Assembly (NCBI RefSeq): GCF_002217285.1
Contig: NZ_MUGW01000046.1
Coordinates: 1-64,000 of the forward strand
Length of the DNA stretch: 64,000 nt
Origin: Flavobacterium hercynium
GTDB lineage: Bacteria > Bacteroidota > Bacteroidia > Flavobacteriales > Flavobacteriaceae
Direction: 5' to 3'
Positions 54,470-63,245 of the stretch are shown here, in pieces. How positions within the stretch are numbered: the first letter of the stretch is position 1; each line of letters starts with the position of its first letter. The notes beneath the pieces were generated by a model that saw only the letters and a program-made list of their open reading frames with translations, made no database searches and was not told the DNA's origin. The position numbers were made by a program, and so were the translations under genes.

Positions 54470-55336
54470 TTATTGATTTGATAATCTTCGGAACTGTTCC
54501 GGGGTTTTGCTAGTTTGTCTTTTAAAAAAAGTAACAAAGTAGGACGCATTTTCAAAACCCAGCTGATCAGCAATTTCATTTATAGAATAATTGGTAAAAT
54601 GAATGAGCCTTTGCGCTTCGATCACAATACGTTTTCGTATCAGATCGCCAGCCGTACAATTCGTAACCTCCTTACATATCTTGTTGAGGTAATTTGGTGT
54701 CACGTTGAGCAGATCCGCATACGCCGCAGGCATTTTTTTAATTTTAAAATCCTTCTCAATCAGTTTTTCGAACTCTTTTATCTTTTGTTGTTTCGGCGAG
54801 TTGTTTACTATAAATCCCGACGGATCATAAAGACGCTCTAAATCGAAAAGCAAAATATTAAGATAAGATCGAAGCACTTTTACCGATTCTCTTCTGTGAA
54901 GCCTGAACTCCTTAAAAAATATTTCAAGCAGATACATCCACTTGTTTTTCTCCTCCTCACTAAGTCTAATAAATACTTTAGAAGTATCATGAAGAAAAGA
55001 AAATTGGTCTAAAATGTTATTGTTATAACGCAGGGAGAAAAAATCTTCTGTGAAGCAGATTATTTTACCCTTTGCTTTGCTATTGATGTCTATACTGCTA
55101 ATGCAGCGCGGCTTTATGACGATGACCTTGGCATTATCCATTCGGATTTTCTGATTGTCAATACTAATTTCTCCTTCTGCATCATCAATAAAGAGAAGCA
55201 TAAAGAAATCCTGCCTGTGAGGATGTTCCAACTGCGGAAAACGCTGCAGGAGGTTCATTAGATTATCCATCCAAAAATGACTGTTATCATCTGAGAATAA
55301 ACCCAGACCGCGGACTGGTATTTCTGATAGTTGCAT
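54470..55336 (-). CDS. AraC-family transcriptional regulator
   Basis: 288 residues from the ATG at 55336 (an ATG at 55381 overlaps the gene upstream). The N-terminal sensor is followed by a C-terminal double HTH: YADLLNVTPNYLNKICKEV and INEIADQLGFENASYFVTFFKRQTSKTPEQF. It lies within a minus-strand run between the CNGKC protein and SOD, 10 bases from the latter, and may control this envelope set. Confidence 0.86.
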   Translation of the reverse strand: MQLSEIPVRGLGLFSDDNSHFWMDNLMNLLQRFPQLEHPHRQDFFMLLFIDDAEGEISIDNQKIRMDNAKVIVIKPRCISSIDINSKAKGKIICFTEDFFSLRYNNNILDQFSFLHDTSKVFIRLSEEEKNKWMYLLEIFFKEFRLHRRESVKVLRSYLNILLFDLERLYDPSGFIVNNSPKQQKIKEFEKLIEKDFKIKKMPAAYADLLNVTPNYLNKICKEVTNCTAGDLIRKRIVIEAQRLIHFTNYSINEIADQLGFENASYFVTFFKRQTSKTPEQFRRLSNQ

Positions 55337-55371
55337 TTTTTTGATTTTTTGATTAATACTAAACGAAAGTA

Positions 55372-55746
55372 TTAATCGCATCTGGGAGGATGGTAAATCG
55401 AAAAAATAAAATCAGATTTTTGACTTCCCGCCAGAAGCACCGGATATTTTTTTAGGATTGCAAAACGTATCGTTGTGAATGAAAATTCGAAAGGACTTTC
55501 AAAAAAAAGCTGTACTTCTTTATATGTTACTGTTGGAAATTTCTGTTCCTGTTTATCATTTGCTTTTAATTTATTATCCAGATAGCATTTTCCATTACAA
55601 ATTGGAACAGCATCAAACCTGTTGATACAGACATTTTTGGCAATATAATCCCGATTGATGTAAAAATCACCAATAATCCAGATACTGCCTGCATTTTGAA
55701 ACACAAACAGCATGAGAATAAATAAAGTGATACCCTTTTTCATCAT
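55372..55746 (-). CDS. Small CNGKC-motif exported protein
   Basis: 124 residues. A hydrophobic N-terminus (ITLFILMLFVFQNAGSIWII) is followed by INRDYIAKNVCINR and ICNGKCYLDNKL, with three cysteines, and it ends in YHPPRCD. The paralogue at 56633-57025 has IARTICVQR and SCNGRCELQKSL and also ends with a PPAR sequence. The CNG(K/R)C arrangement next to SCO suggests a metal or disulfide role, but I know no named family. Confidence 0.62.
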   Translation of the reverse strand: MMKKGITLFILMLFVFQNAGSIWIIGDFYINRDYIAKNVCINRFDAVPICNGKCYLDNKLKANDKQEQKFPTVTYKEVQLFFESPFEFSFTTIRFAILKKYPVLLAGSQKSDFIFSIYHPPRCD

Positions 55747-55753
55747 TAAACTA

Positions 55754-56368
55754 TTATTTGGTTGAACCTTCTTCTAAAAGATTTTTTACATCGGCAATTA
55801 ACCTTGTTGTTTCCTTAGGATCAGTACCATCGTACACCCCGCGAACGTGTCTTTCTTTATCGATGAGTAGAAATCCGCCGCTGTGTACAAAACCTCCCGG
55901 CTCATTTTTATCCGGATATGCCGTTGCAAAGTAACTCTCGGTTGCAATTTTATAGATACTGTCTCTGTTTCCCGTAACAAAATGCCAGTTCTTTTTGATA
56001 TCGTGATCTACCGTATAAGCTTTAAGGCGCGGTATCGTATCATGATCAGGATCGATAGTATGAGACAGAAACAATACCTCGTCGTTGGTTTTGTATACAT
56101 CGTACACTTTTTTAAGCTCCGTATTCATTTTGGGGCAGATAGTAGGACAGGAAAGAAAAATAAAATCGGCTATGTAGATTTTCCCGTCAAAAGTTTTGTT
56201 GGTTATCTGCAGGCTATCCTGATTGATAAACGAAAAGTCTTTAATGCGAGGGTATTGTGTTTCATATCCTTTTACTATCGGATTTCCTAAAAATGGAAGT
56301 TTCTCCTGTGCCTTCTCACATGATATTACAAGTAAAGAATGCAAAAGAATTAAAACTATTTTTTTCAT
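55754..56368 (-). CDS. SCO1/SenC-family lipoprotein
   Basis: 204 residues with a lipoprotein signal (LLVISCEKA). The thioredoxin-like SCO fold shows the copper motif CPTIC (C-x3-C), SHTIDPDHDTI and the distal His in GGFVHSGGFLL. SCO proteins deliver copper to the CuA site of cytochrome oxidase or act as thiol reductants. It is 7 bases upstream of the CNGKC gene on the same strand. Confidence 0.87.
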   Translation of the reverse strand: MKKIVLILLHSLLVISCEKAQEKLPFLGNPIVKGYETQYPRIKDFSFINQDSLQITNKTFDGKIYIADFIFLSCPTICPKMNTELKKVYDVYKTNDEVLFLSHTIDPDHDTIPRLKAYTVDHDIKKNWHFVTGNRDSIYKIATESYFATAYPDKNEPGGFVHSGGFLLIDKERHVRGVYDGTDPKETTRLIADVKNLLEEGSTK

Positions 56369-56632
56369 TTTTTTTAATATTTAATGCAACAGCTTATGCT
56401 ATAAACTGCTGACTTTTTAGAATGTATAATTTAGGTGAATATTGAACGATAAAGTTCTTTCGGTTCCAATAAGAATAGTAGTGATTTAATGCCAGATAGC
56501 ACTAAATTAAGTTGTTAGCCCTTCATCGATGTTGATGTTTGACTTCAGAAATAAATTTAGTTCACAGCAATAGTACCATTGTCAGGTTGCAAAAGGCAAT
56601 GACAAATTATTCTTAATGAATCTGAAAGAAGT

Positions 56633-57025
56633 TTAGATGTATAAAATACGGGCGGGTGGACGAAAAGTAGCAGAGGAAATGCCAATTGGTTTGCTGTTGA
56701 AAAAAGCAAAATTCTTTTGCTGAAATTCTACAGAAGGTATAAAAGTAAAGTTTATTTCAGAACTAATGCAGATATAAACAATCTCTAATTTTTCTTTAAG
56801 ATTGTCCTGCATTTGTTTTTCGTTATCAGCATACTTTTTTAGGCTTTTTTGCAATTCGCATCGCCCATTACAAGAGTTAAAAATCTGTTTACGCTGTACA
56901 CAAATGGTTCTGGCGATTTCCTGCTGATTCAATTTAAATGAAGTATAAACAAATATACTGCCCAGAGAAGGCAGAAAAATAAGACCGCAAAGTAATATGA
57001 TAATATACTTTTTCAAGAATGTCAA
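56633..57025 (-). CDS. Second CNG(K/R)C-motif exported protein
   Basis: 130 residues, a paralogue of 55372-55746: a hydrophobic N-terminus (YIIILLCGLIFLPSLGSIFV), NQQEIARTICVQR, NSCNGRCELQKSL and a C-terminal PPARILYI. It is separated from SCO by a 264-base gap. Similar length and cysteine pattern suggest a duplicated function near copper handling. Confidence 0.6.
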   Translation of the reverse strand: MTFLKKYIIILLCGLIFLPSLGSIFVYTSFKLNQQEIARTICVQRKQIFNSCNGRCELQKSLKKYADNEKQMQDNLKEKLEIVYICISSEINFTFIPSVEFQQKNFAFFNSKPIGISSATFRPPARILYI

Positions 57026-57195
57026 TTTGTTTATAAATGCAAAAATACATTAATTTTATTTTTCTTCAGAAGAAACTTTTTGTTTGCTTCAACAAAAAAT
57101 AATATTCAGGATATTGCAATTACTCACTTCTTCATCTGTTGTAACTTGAGTTTTCTTTTGGCGAAATCACCTACTGTGTGTGACTTTCCTAAATA

Positions 57196-57271
57196 CCTAA
57201 CAGGTTTTAGAAACCTGTTAGGAAATGTAGTTGAGATCCGTTATCCTAACAGGTTTCTAAAACCTGTTAGG
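57196..57271. repeat. Inverted pair of 27-bp palindromes (family R3)
   Basis: CCTAACAGGTTT-TAG-AAACCTGTTAGG (57196-57222) and CCTAACAGGTTT-CTA-AAACCTGTTAGG (57245-57271). Each is a perfect 12-bp-stem hairpin, and the second is the reverse complement of the first, so the pair can also form one larger cruciform. Confidence 0.75.
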
Positions 57272-57300
57272 AATAAAATGTACCACTTTACAAAATCAAA

Positions 57301-57840
57301 TCAACACTCCTTAATTTTCTCCACCTGACTTTCCAATAACAATTGACTTGCGTCGAGCATTTTTATTACATGAATGTAAGGCGTAAGCAAATCCGAATCG
57401 AATTCTACAATAGTAGGACGTAACGCCAGATGAATTACTTCACAGAGGAAGAATTCGAAATCGGCTAGGGAATGTTCTGCAAAGGCATTTTCGAAGACAC
57501 TAAAAGGATTTTCGTATTCTTCTGCTGTTAAGGAAGCCAGCGAGAGAATCGATCTTTTTTCAGCGGATATTTCGGTAACCTTCCATTTTTTGCTTTTGTG
57601 TTGCAAAGCCGAGCAAGCTTTCAGAAAAGAACGAAAAGCGGTGTAAGTGAAGAACACATCACCCGGACATTCTTTTTGATAGACTTCGTCTTTGCTTCTG
57701 TAAAAAACTATTTCGCTCAGAGTTTGTTTGAAATAAGCCAGACTTTCAGAACCTAAAAAGGTATCAATGACTTCAAAAGGGTTTTCTAATTCGTGGTGCG
57801 CCCAGAAATTAGTTTCAAAAGATATTTTATTTTTTTTCAT
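57301..57840 (-). CDS. Hypothetical cytoplasmic protein with two similar halves
   Basis: 179 residues. Two halves share a pattern: ENPFEVIDTFLGSESLAYFKQTLSEIVFY and ENPFSVFENAFAEHSLADFEFFLCEVIHL, so it arose by internal duplication. No signal peptide or known family is seen. Confidence 0.6.
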   Translation of the reverse strand: MKKNKISFETNFWAHHELENPFEVIDTFLGSESLAYFKQTLSEIVFYRSKDEVYQKECPGDVFFTYTAFRSFLKACSALQHKSKKWKVTEISAEKRSILSLASLTAEEYENPFSVFENAFAEHSLADFEFFLCEVIHLALRPTIVEFDSDLLTPYIHVIKMLDASQLLLESQVEKIKEC

Positions 57841-58023
57841 GCGGAAACGATATAAAGCGTTTGCCCACCCTAATAAAATGAAAAATTATTCATAATATTG
57901 GATAAGTTAATTTTACGTTTGTTTGATTAGCTACGGTCCTCTATGCTAGTTTGCCGACGAGATAGAGGATCATTTTTTGTGCGTTAAGTAAACTTCTTAA
58001 GGAAGTAGAAAAAGAATATTTTT
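57841..58023. other. Gap before the small hydrophobic ORF
   Basis: About 180 bases without a gene. CCTCTATGCTAG...GATAGAGG (about 57932-57971) can form a short hairpin followed by ATCATTTTTTG, a possible rightward terminator or small structure. Nothing else is seen. Confidence 0.35.
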
Positions 58024-58125
58024 TTATTTCACAGTTATATGTTTTAAAGGTTCGACTTCGTTGTGCGAAACGTAAAACAAAAACAGAAGAAACACCGCTA
58101 AGAATATAAGGAGAGTTTTGAGCAT
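58024..58125 (-). CDS. Possible 33-residue hydrophobic peptide
   Basis: ATG at 58125, TAA at 58024. The peptide starts MLKTLLIFLAVFLLFLF, one hydrophobic helix, then a short charged tail (HNEVEPLKH). The ATG directly follows seven T residues and a 70-base structured element. Size and topology resemble type I toxin peptides. Short ORFs arise by chance, so confidence is limited. Confidence 0.35.
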   Translation of the reverse strand: MLKTLLIFLAVFLLFLFYVSHNEVEPLKHITVK

Positions 58126-58202
58126 AAAAAAAGGACGCAGAACTCAGCTTATTGTTTCAGAGGCATTGGCATACCCAACCACGAATAAGTGATTCTACGT
58201 CC
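58126..58202 (-). promoter_or_regulatory. Hairpin element with U-tract upstream of the small ORF
   Basis: GGACG (58133-58137) pairs with CGTCC (58198-58202), enclosing AGAA/TTCT and CTTATT/AATAAG pairs. On the minus strand it is followed by TTTTTTT, like an intrinsic terminator or attenuator just before the ATG. Confidence 0.4.
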
Positions 58203-58400
58203 AAAAGGTCGTGAGCATCTTACTTATCATCTCGTGGTTTTAAAAACATCAATTTTCTGAAACGAGATTCAAAGCGAATACTTCAAATATTTTAATTGAA
58301 GGGTCGCAAATATATGTATTCAATAGCAAATATAATAAAAAAATCACAAGCAACCATATATGTGCGTTTTTGTTTTTTGGCAATGATTGAAATTTATAAC

Positions 58401-58628
58401 ATGGAAAGTGATGAACATAATAAGGCATTGATTACGCTTGGTAAGACAATAAGAAAGCTAAGAGAAGAGACCACAACTTTTTCTCAGGATAAATTTGGAT
58501 TGGAAGTAGATCTTTCAGAAAATCAAATTAGAAGAATTGAAAAAGGACAAACAAACCCAACTGTTAAAAGCCTTTTAAAAATATCAAAAGCATTAAATGT
58601 TAACATAAAAGATTTGTTTTTATTTTAA
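58401..58628 (+). CDS. Small XRE-family HTH protein
   Basis: 75 residues from the ATG at 58401; in-frame ATGs at 58314 and 58383 are possible but add sequence with no domain. The HTH is clear: LGKTIRKLREETTTFSQDKFG, LSENQIRRIEKGQTNPTVKSLLKISKALNV. It probably forms a regulatory pair with the next HTH gene, 24 bases downstream. Confidence 0.75.
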   Translation: MESDEHNKALITLGKTIRKLREETTTFSQDKFGLEVDLSENQIRRIEKGQTNPTVKSLLKISKALNVNIKDLFLF

Positions 58629-58652
58629 TAGTTAACGATTTGTTTTGTTTGT

Positions 58653-58874
58653 ATGAGTGATTTAAATAGAAAAATATGTGATTATATTGGTAAAGAATGG
58701 ATTGGAGAAATCCAACCCAAAACCGAATTTGCACTAAATCACAACATCGATGAGAAAACTGCACGCAGAATCTATTCAGATAAAGACTATACGATTTCAT
58801 TATATACTTTAAATAAAATTTGTGAAGCAAGGAACGTTAAGCTATCCGATTTTTTTAAATTAATTAATAAATAA
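58653..58874 (+). CDS. Small HTH-like protein
   Basis: 73 residues. NIDEKTARRIYSDKDYTISLYTLNKICEARNVKLSDFFKL is a compact helix-turn-helix of the XRE/Cro type with less clear N-terminal helices. A terminator with a UUCG loop ends the pair. Confidence 0.6.
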   Translation: MSDLNRKICDYIGKEWIGEIQPKTEFALNHNIDEKTARRIYSDKDYTISLYTLNKICEARNVKLSDFFKLINK

Positions 58875-58893
58875 TACATATAAATTCAAATAG

Positions 58894-58918
58894 AAAGATG
58901 CTTCGGCATCTTTTTTTT
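58894..58918 (+). terminator. Terminator with UUCG tetraloop
   Basis: AGATGC-TTCG-GCATCT followed by seven T residues, 20 bases after the second HTH gene. Confidence 0.87.
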
Positions 58919-59072
58919 ATGCGCAGTCAAAATTAAAACGGGTATTTATACGGTAGGTTTTTCATTTTGAAAAGAACTATTTTGCAAACTTATTAATGAT
59001 ACGAATTATGGAAAACCGTAAGATTTTGCAAAAAACTCTCTTTAAGTTTGAACAAACATAAACGAACCTACT

Positions 59073-59681
59073 ATGATAAAACTTTTACCCTTTACTATTT
59101 TGTTCTTTCTTTTTGTCACTTCTGTGAATGCTCAAAATCATAAACTTATAGCAAGCTGTTGTGCTTCAAAACCAAAAGAAACCGGACGTTGTACAGGTAG
59201 CGCCTCTTGTCGTGCGTGCTCAAATTGCAGCAGATGTGCGCACTGTTCGAACGGCGGTAGTTGCGGAGCGTGTGCTTCCTATTCTCAGCCTGTTACATAT
59301 ACACCAAAACGTACAGTTACAAAGAGCACAACCAAAGCTCCTTCTAAAAGTATTATAACAGCTTCTTCTAACTCTAATTCCTATTCCCAAAAAGTAACAG
59401 CAACTAAAAAAGAAGCAGTAATTAAAAAAGAGACGATAACTAAAAAAGAAGCAGTAACTAAAAAGGCAATTGTTGCTTATCGTTCTGAAGACATGATTGC
59501 AGTCGAATCACAAAATCTGAATCTGCTTGAAGGACCTGGCGGTGAATACGAATTAATCGAAATTCTAAAAAGAAACGCACAATTATTAGTTATCGCTATC
59601 GATGGTGATTGGTTGCAAGTTAAAGTAATGCAGTCTGGTAATTATGGATATGTCAATGCAAAGCATGTTTATAAGATTTAG
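59073..59681 (+). CDS. Exported Cys-rich, repeat-linker SH3-domain protein
   Basis: 202 residues with a signal peptide (about 1-20, VNAQ). Residues 28-68 are packed with cysteines in CxxC-like spacing (SCRACSNCSRCAHCSNGG). A Thr/Lys linker contains imperfect KKEAV/KKETI repeats. The C-terminal 65 residues are a bacterial SH3 domain (LNLLEGPGGEYELIEIL, DGDWLQVKV, GNYGYVNAKHVYK), which usually binds cell-wall peptide. It is probably wall- or envelope-associated; the Cys block may bind metal or form disulfides. Confidence 0.7.
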   Translation: MIKLLPFTILFFLFVTSVNAQNHKLIASCCASKPKETGRCTGSASCRACSNCSRCAHCSNGGSCGACASYSQPVTYTPKRTVTKSTTKAPSKSIITASSNSNSYSQKVTATKKEAVIKKETITKKEAVTKKAIVAYRSEDMIAVESQNLNLLEGPGGEYELIEILKRNAQLLVIAIDGDWLQVKVMQSGNYGYVNAKHVYKI

Positions 59682-59759
59682 TTAAGGTAGCAAATTAATT
59701 ATTGTTACATACATATGTAGCGCAACTGCTAGCGCGAGCTATGAAAAAAAATGATCCAG

Positions 59760-59767
59760 TAACTTTG
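59760..59767 (+). promoter_or_regulatory. Possible -7 element before the AAA ATPase gene
   Basis: TAACTTTG matches TAnnTTTG, only 12 bases before the ATG at 59779, so a transcript would be nearly leaderless. No -33 element is evident. Confidence 0.33.
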
Positions 59768-59778
59768 AATAATAACAA

Positions 59779-61989
59779 ATGATAGAAAATATTACTATAA
59801 AAAATGTTGCATCTTACAATGATGCAGGAGTCCAAATTATCGGATTGAAAAAGGTAAATTTTATATATGGAGCAAATGGTTGCGGTAAGACAACAATTTC
59901 TAATTTTCTTTACAATTTTACAGATTCTAAATTTAATCATTGCACTTTAGCTTGGAAAAATGGAAACCAATTTAGCAGATTAGTTTACAACAAAGAGTTT
60001 CGAGAAAGAAACTTTGGCAAAGGAAAATTAGGAGGAATCTTTACATTAGGAGAAGCAACGGCAGAACAAATTAAAGTAATTGCAGACAAAACGGAAGAAC
60101 TTAAAGTACTAACATTAGACGGATCAAAAAAACGAGAAACTCATTCTTCTCAAAGCAAAAAGAAAGATGATTTAGAAAATAATTTTAGAGAAACAACTTG
60201 GACAAAAATTTATAAAAAATATGAACCAACATTTAAAGAAGCATTTACAGGAGTTCTACAAAAAGAAAGTTTTAAAAATAGATTATTACAAGAATTCACA
60301 ACAAACACTACGGTTTTAGATACTTTTGAAAATCTAAAAGAAAAATCAAAAACAATCTTTGGTGAGGTCCCAAAAACTATAACATCTATAAGTTTTTTAT
60401 CGTTTGATAGAATTATTGAAATTGAAACTAATAGTATTTGGAAGAAAGTAATAGTTGGTAAAGCTGATGTTGATATTGCTAAACTTATTCAGAAACTAAA
60501 TATAAATGACTGGGTAAATCAAGGGAGAGATTATATTCAAGAAGATAAAACTTGTCCATTTTGTCAAAAACAAACAATTACTGAAGATTTCAAAAATCAA
60601 CTAGAAAATTTCTTTGATAAAACATATTTGAATGATATAAAATTGATAAAAGAATTAAAACAAGAATATAATTCTCTAACGCAAAATTTAATCAACGAAT
60701 TAAATATAATCGAAACTTCTCAAAAAGATTTTAAGCATAGTAAATTGAATAATGACAAGTATTCTGCTTACCTCAAAACATTAATAAGTCAAAATGCAAC
60801 GAATAATGAATTTATAAATAATAAAGTAAAAGAACCAAGTAGAAATATAGAATTAGGTTCATTAAAGGAGCAATTAGATTTAATTTCAGAATTAATCACG
60901 ACTACAAATTCTGAAATACAAAAGCATAATGATATAGTTGCCAATTTTAGCACGGAAAAAATTAATCTTATTAAATCGATCTGGAAACTAATTATAGAAG
61001 AATTTAAATCAGATATTATTAAGTATAATAATGATTTAAAGGGGTTGCAAGCGGGTATTACTTCTTTACAAACTCAAATAGATTTAAAATTAAAAGAACA
61101 TGGGATTTTGAAATCTGAAATCAATAATTTGAATAAAAATGTAACTAGTATCCAACCGACTATAAATGAAATAAATAGACTTTTAAAATCATATGGTTTT
61201 TTAAATTTTGAAATTGTTCCAGCTACCGAAGAAGGTTTTTATCAAATAAATAGAGAAGATGGAACAATTGCAGAAAATACCTTAAGTGAGGGAGAAATAA
61301 CATTTATTACCTTCCTTTATTTTCTACAATTAGCAAAAGGTGGAGTTTCCCAGGAAACTGTAAATGAAGAGAGAATTTTAGTAATTGATGACCCTATTTC
61401 TAGTTTAGATAGTAGTGTGTTATTTATAGTTAGTACATTAATCAAAGAATTAATCAAAAATGTCAAAAATGATGTAGGGAATGTCAAACAAATTATTCTA
61501 TTAACTCATAATGTCTATTTTCACAAAGAAGTATCTTATGAAGGACTAAATAGGAAAGGTGAAAAATCTCAATTTTGGATTTTAAGAAAAAATAATAAAA
61601 TATCAACTATTCAGTTTAATGGCGATATAAATCCAATCCAGTCTTCATATGAATTACTTTGGAGAGAAATAAGAGAATGGGAAAGAAATTCTGGTATTAC
61701 AATACAAAATACTTTAAGAAGAATACTCGAAAATTATTTTAGTATTCTAGGAAGCAAACGAGATGATGTTTTAATAAATAAATTTTTAAATCAAGAAGAG
61801 AGAGAAATATGTAGATCTTTATTAAGTTGGGCAAATGAAGGTTCACATACTTTACCTGATGATTTATTTATTGAAGCTCCTGATGGAACAATCACAAAAT
61901 ATTTAGACGTTTTTAAACATATATTTATACATACAGAAAATATTGGACACTACAATATGATGATGAATATAAGTGAAAACCTAGATTAG
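59779..61989 (+). CDS. AAA_13-type ATPase with zinc-hook motif, RloC/PrrC-like
   Basis: 736 residues. An ABC-type ATPase split by a long coiled coil: Walker A GANGCGKTT (31-39), a CPFC zinc-hook-like pair (Cys259, Cys262), coiled coils about 280-460, signature-like LSEGEITFITF, Walker B ILVIDDPISSLD (Asp537), and switch His in LLTHN. The C-terminus has R647-x3-E651 and His690 in NEGSH, matching the order of the anticodon-nuclease triad of PrrC and RloC. Those proteins cut tRNA anticodons during phage infection. Related AAA_13 proteins share parts of this signature, so nuclease activity is a hypothesis. Confidence 0.72.
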   Translation: MIENITIKNVASYNDAGVQIIGLKKVNFIYGANGCGKTTISNFLYNFTDSKFNHCTLAWKNGNQFSRLVYNKEFRERNFGKGKLGGIFTLGEATAEQIKVIADKTEELKVLTLDGSKKRETHSSQSKKKDDLENNFRETTWTKIYKKYEPTFKEAFTGVLQKESFKNRLLQEFTTNTTVLDTFENLKEKSKTIFGEVPKTITSISFLSFDRIIEIETNSIWKKVIVGKADVDIAKLIQKLNINDWVNQGRDYIQEDKTCPFCQKQTITEDFKNQLENFFDKTYLNDIKLIKELKQEYNSLTQNLINELNIIETSQKDFKHSKLNNDKYSAYLKTLISQNATNNEFINNKVKEPSRNIELGSLKEQLDLISELITTTNSEIQKHNDIVANFSTEKINLIKSIWKLIIEEFKSDIIKYNNDLKGLQAGITSLQTQIDLKLKEHGILKSEINNLNKNVTSIQPTINEINRLLKSYGFLNFEIVPATEEGFYQINREDGTIAENTLSEGEITFITFLYFLQLAKGGVSQETVNEERILVIDDPISSLDSSVLFIVSTLIKELIKNVKNDVGNVKQIILLTHNVYFHKEVSYEGLNRKGEKSQFWILRKNNKISTIQFNGDINPIQSSYELLWREIREWERNSGITIQNTLRRILENYFSILGSKRDDVLINKFLNQEEREICRSLLSWANEGSHTLPDDLFIEAPDGTITKYLDVFKHIFIHTENIGHYNMMMNISENLD

Positions 61990-62194
61990 TGATAATGTCT
62001 TCTTTTAATAATATTTTTTTTTGGAAGAGAAAGAGCAAAAGAAATTGCACGAAATGTTTTTAAGTTTTCAAAAGATGTAATTGTTGAATTATTGATGAAA
62101 AAAAAGGAAATTTAATAATAGAAAACCTTGATTATTTTCTTATACAAAAAAAATAAAATTTCATAATAGTAATAAAATAATTTTTAATAGTAAA

Positions 62195-62437
62195 ATGCAA
62201 AAAACAAATAAAAATAGAAGCGGAATACAAGGAATATTAAGTAGAGCTAAAAAATACAATTCAGGAATAGGAACTTACAAGGAGCATTTTTTTAATGACA
62301 GATTTAATTACACAATTAGGCTTTCAAATGGTAGAATAGAAATATCGATGAATGTAGCTCAAGACCAAGAAAGAATGCCAGCAAGTATATCAGAAGAAAC
62401 AGTTCAAGATATTGCAAATAGTTTTAAAGAAGTATAA
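62195..62437 (+). CDS. Small unknown protein downstream of the RloC-like ATPase
   Basis: 80 residues, basic N-terminus (KTNKNRSGIQGILSRAKKYNSG), then strand-like FNYTIRLSNGRIEISMNV and a helix at the end (SEETVQDIANSFKEV). No family is recognised. It is 205 bases after the ATPase gene. Confidence 0.5.
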   Translation: MQKTNKNRSGIQGILSRAKKYNSGIGTYKEHFFNDRFNYTIRLSNGRIEISMNVAQDQERMPASISEETVQDIANSFKEV

Positions 62438-62499
62438 CTTCAAACTTTCGCTGTCACTAACATTTTTCTCAATTCATAATTTTTATAATCATTTTTTAA

Positions 62500-63159
62500 A
62501 TGGAGATAACATATATCAATTATTTAAAAAAGTCTGTATACAGACAAATTCAAGAAGAAATACAATTGTCTAAAATTGATGAAGTATTAAATCAATATCT
62601 TATTAAACATCTTGTAAATAGAAAACCTCAAAAATTTCAATTTTTTTATTTCGAAACGATTAATAATGAAGAATTTTATTTAGAGAGTAATAATTTCTTT
62701 AAACAATTTAAATCACAATACTCTTTACAAGGTATTGATAATGAATTTTTAGAGCGATTAGAAACTAAGAAAATTGATATCTTGAATTTAATAAAGCAAA
62801 ATGAAATCGAAAAATTATATTTCGATTATTTTAAAAATGCTGATTTAAAGAGAAAGGATAAACTACAATCTGTCGATTTAACTTCTTTTTTAGCTAAATT
62901 AGTTCATACTTTTAATCCTTATGATTATTGTGCTTTAGATAATCCTATTAGAAATCACTTCAAATTAAATAAAGAAAGTTTTTATTTATCATTTTTAATA
63001 ATTAGTTCTCAATATAAAAAATGGTGTGAAGAAAATCAGTCCATAATTCAAGTTATTAGAGAAGATTTTAAAAAACTTGATTCTGAAAATGTAATTAATT
63101 TCGAGAAGTTAACTGATTTAAAATTATTGGATTTAATATTTTGGAGTAAGTCTAATTAA
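62500..63159 (+). CDS. Unknown helical protein downstream of the RloC-like ATPase
   Basis: 219 residues, mostly helical, very AT-rich codons. A KLVHTFNPYDYCALDNPIRNHF segment looks like a conserved core seen in proteins that handle nucleic acids by an HhH-type fold, but this is a weak resemblance. It may be part of the same accessory unit as the ATPase. Confidence 0.5.
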   Translation: MEITYINYLKKSVYRQIQEEIQLSKIDEVLNQYLIKHLVNRKPQKFQFFYFETINNEEFYLESNNFFKQFKSQYSLQGIDNEFLERLETKKIDILNLIKQNEIEKLYFDYFKNADLKRKDKLQSVDLTSFLAKLVHTFNPYDYCALDNPIRNHFKLNKESFYLSFLIISSQYKKWCEENQSIIQVIREDFKKLDSENVINFEKLTDLKLLDLIFWSKSN

Positions 63160-63245
63160 TGTGTTTTTACATAAGTATTTGTTAGTGATATCAATGCAGT
63201 ATTACTAGAACTGTCTTCCTAAAATAGGTGTACTTATCCGCAATC

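Noticed and set aside
58131..58202. tRNA-like or 6S-like RNA
   Set aside because: The pairing is only a long imperfect hairpin with no cloverleaf or 6S bubble.
62020..62115. Open stretch translating to FGRERAKEIARNVFKFSKD-like sequence, reminiscent of the C-terminus of Rpn/PDDEXK-type transposases
   Set aside because: Only about 30 codons with no start; too short to support a pseudogene call.
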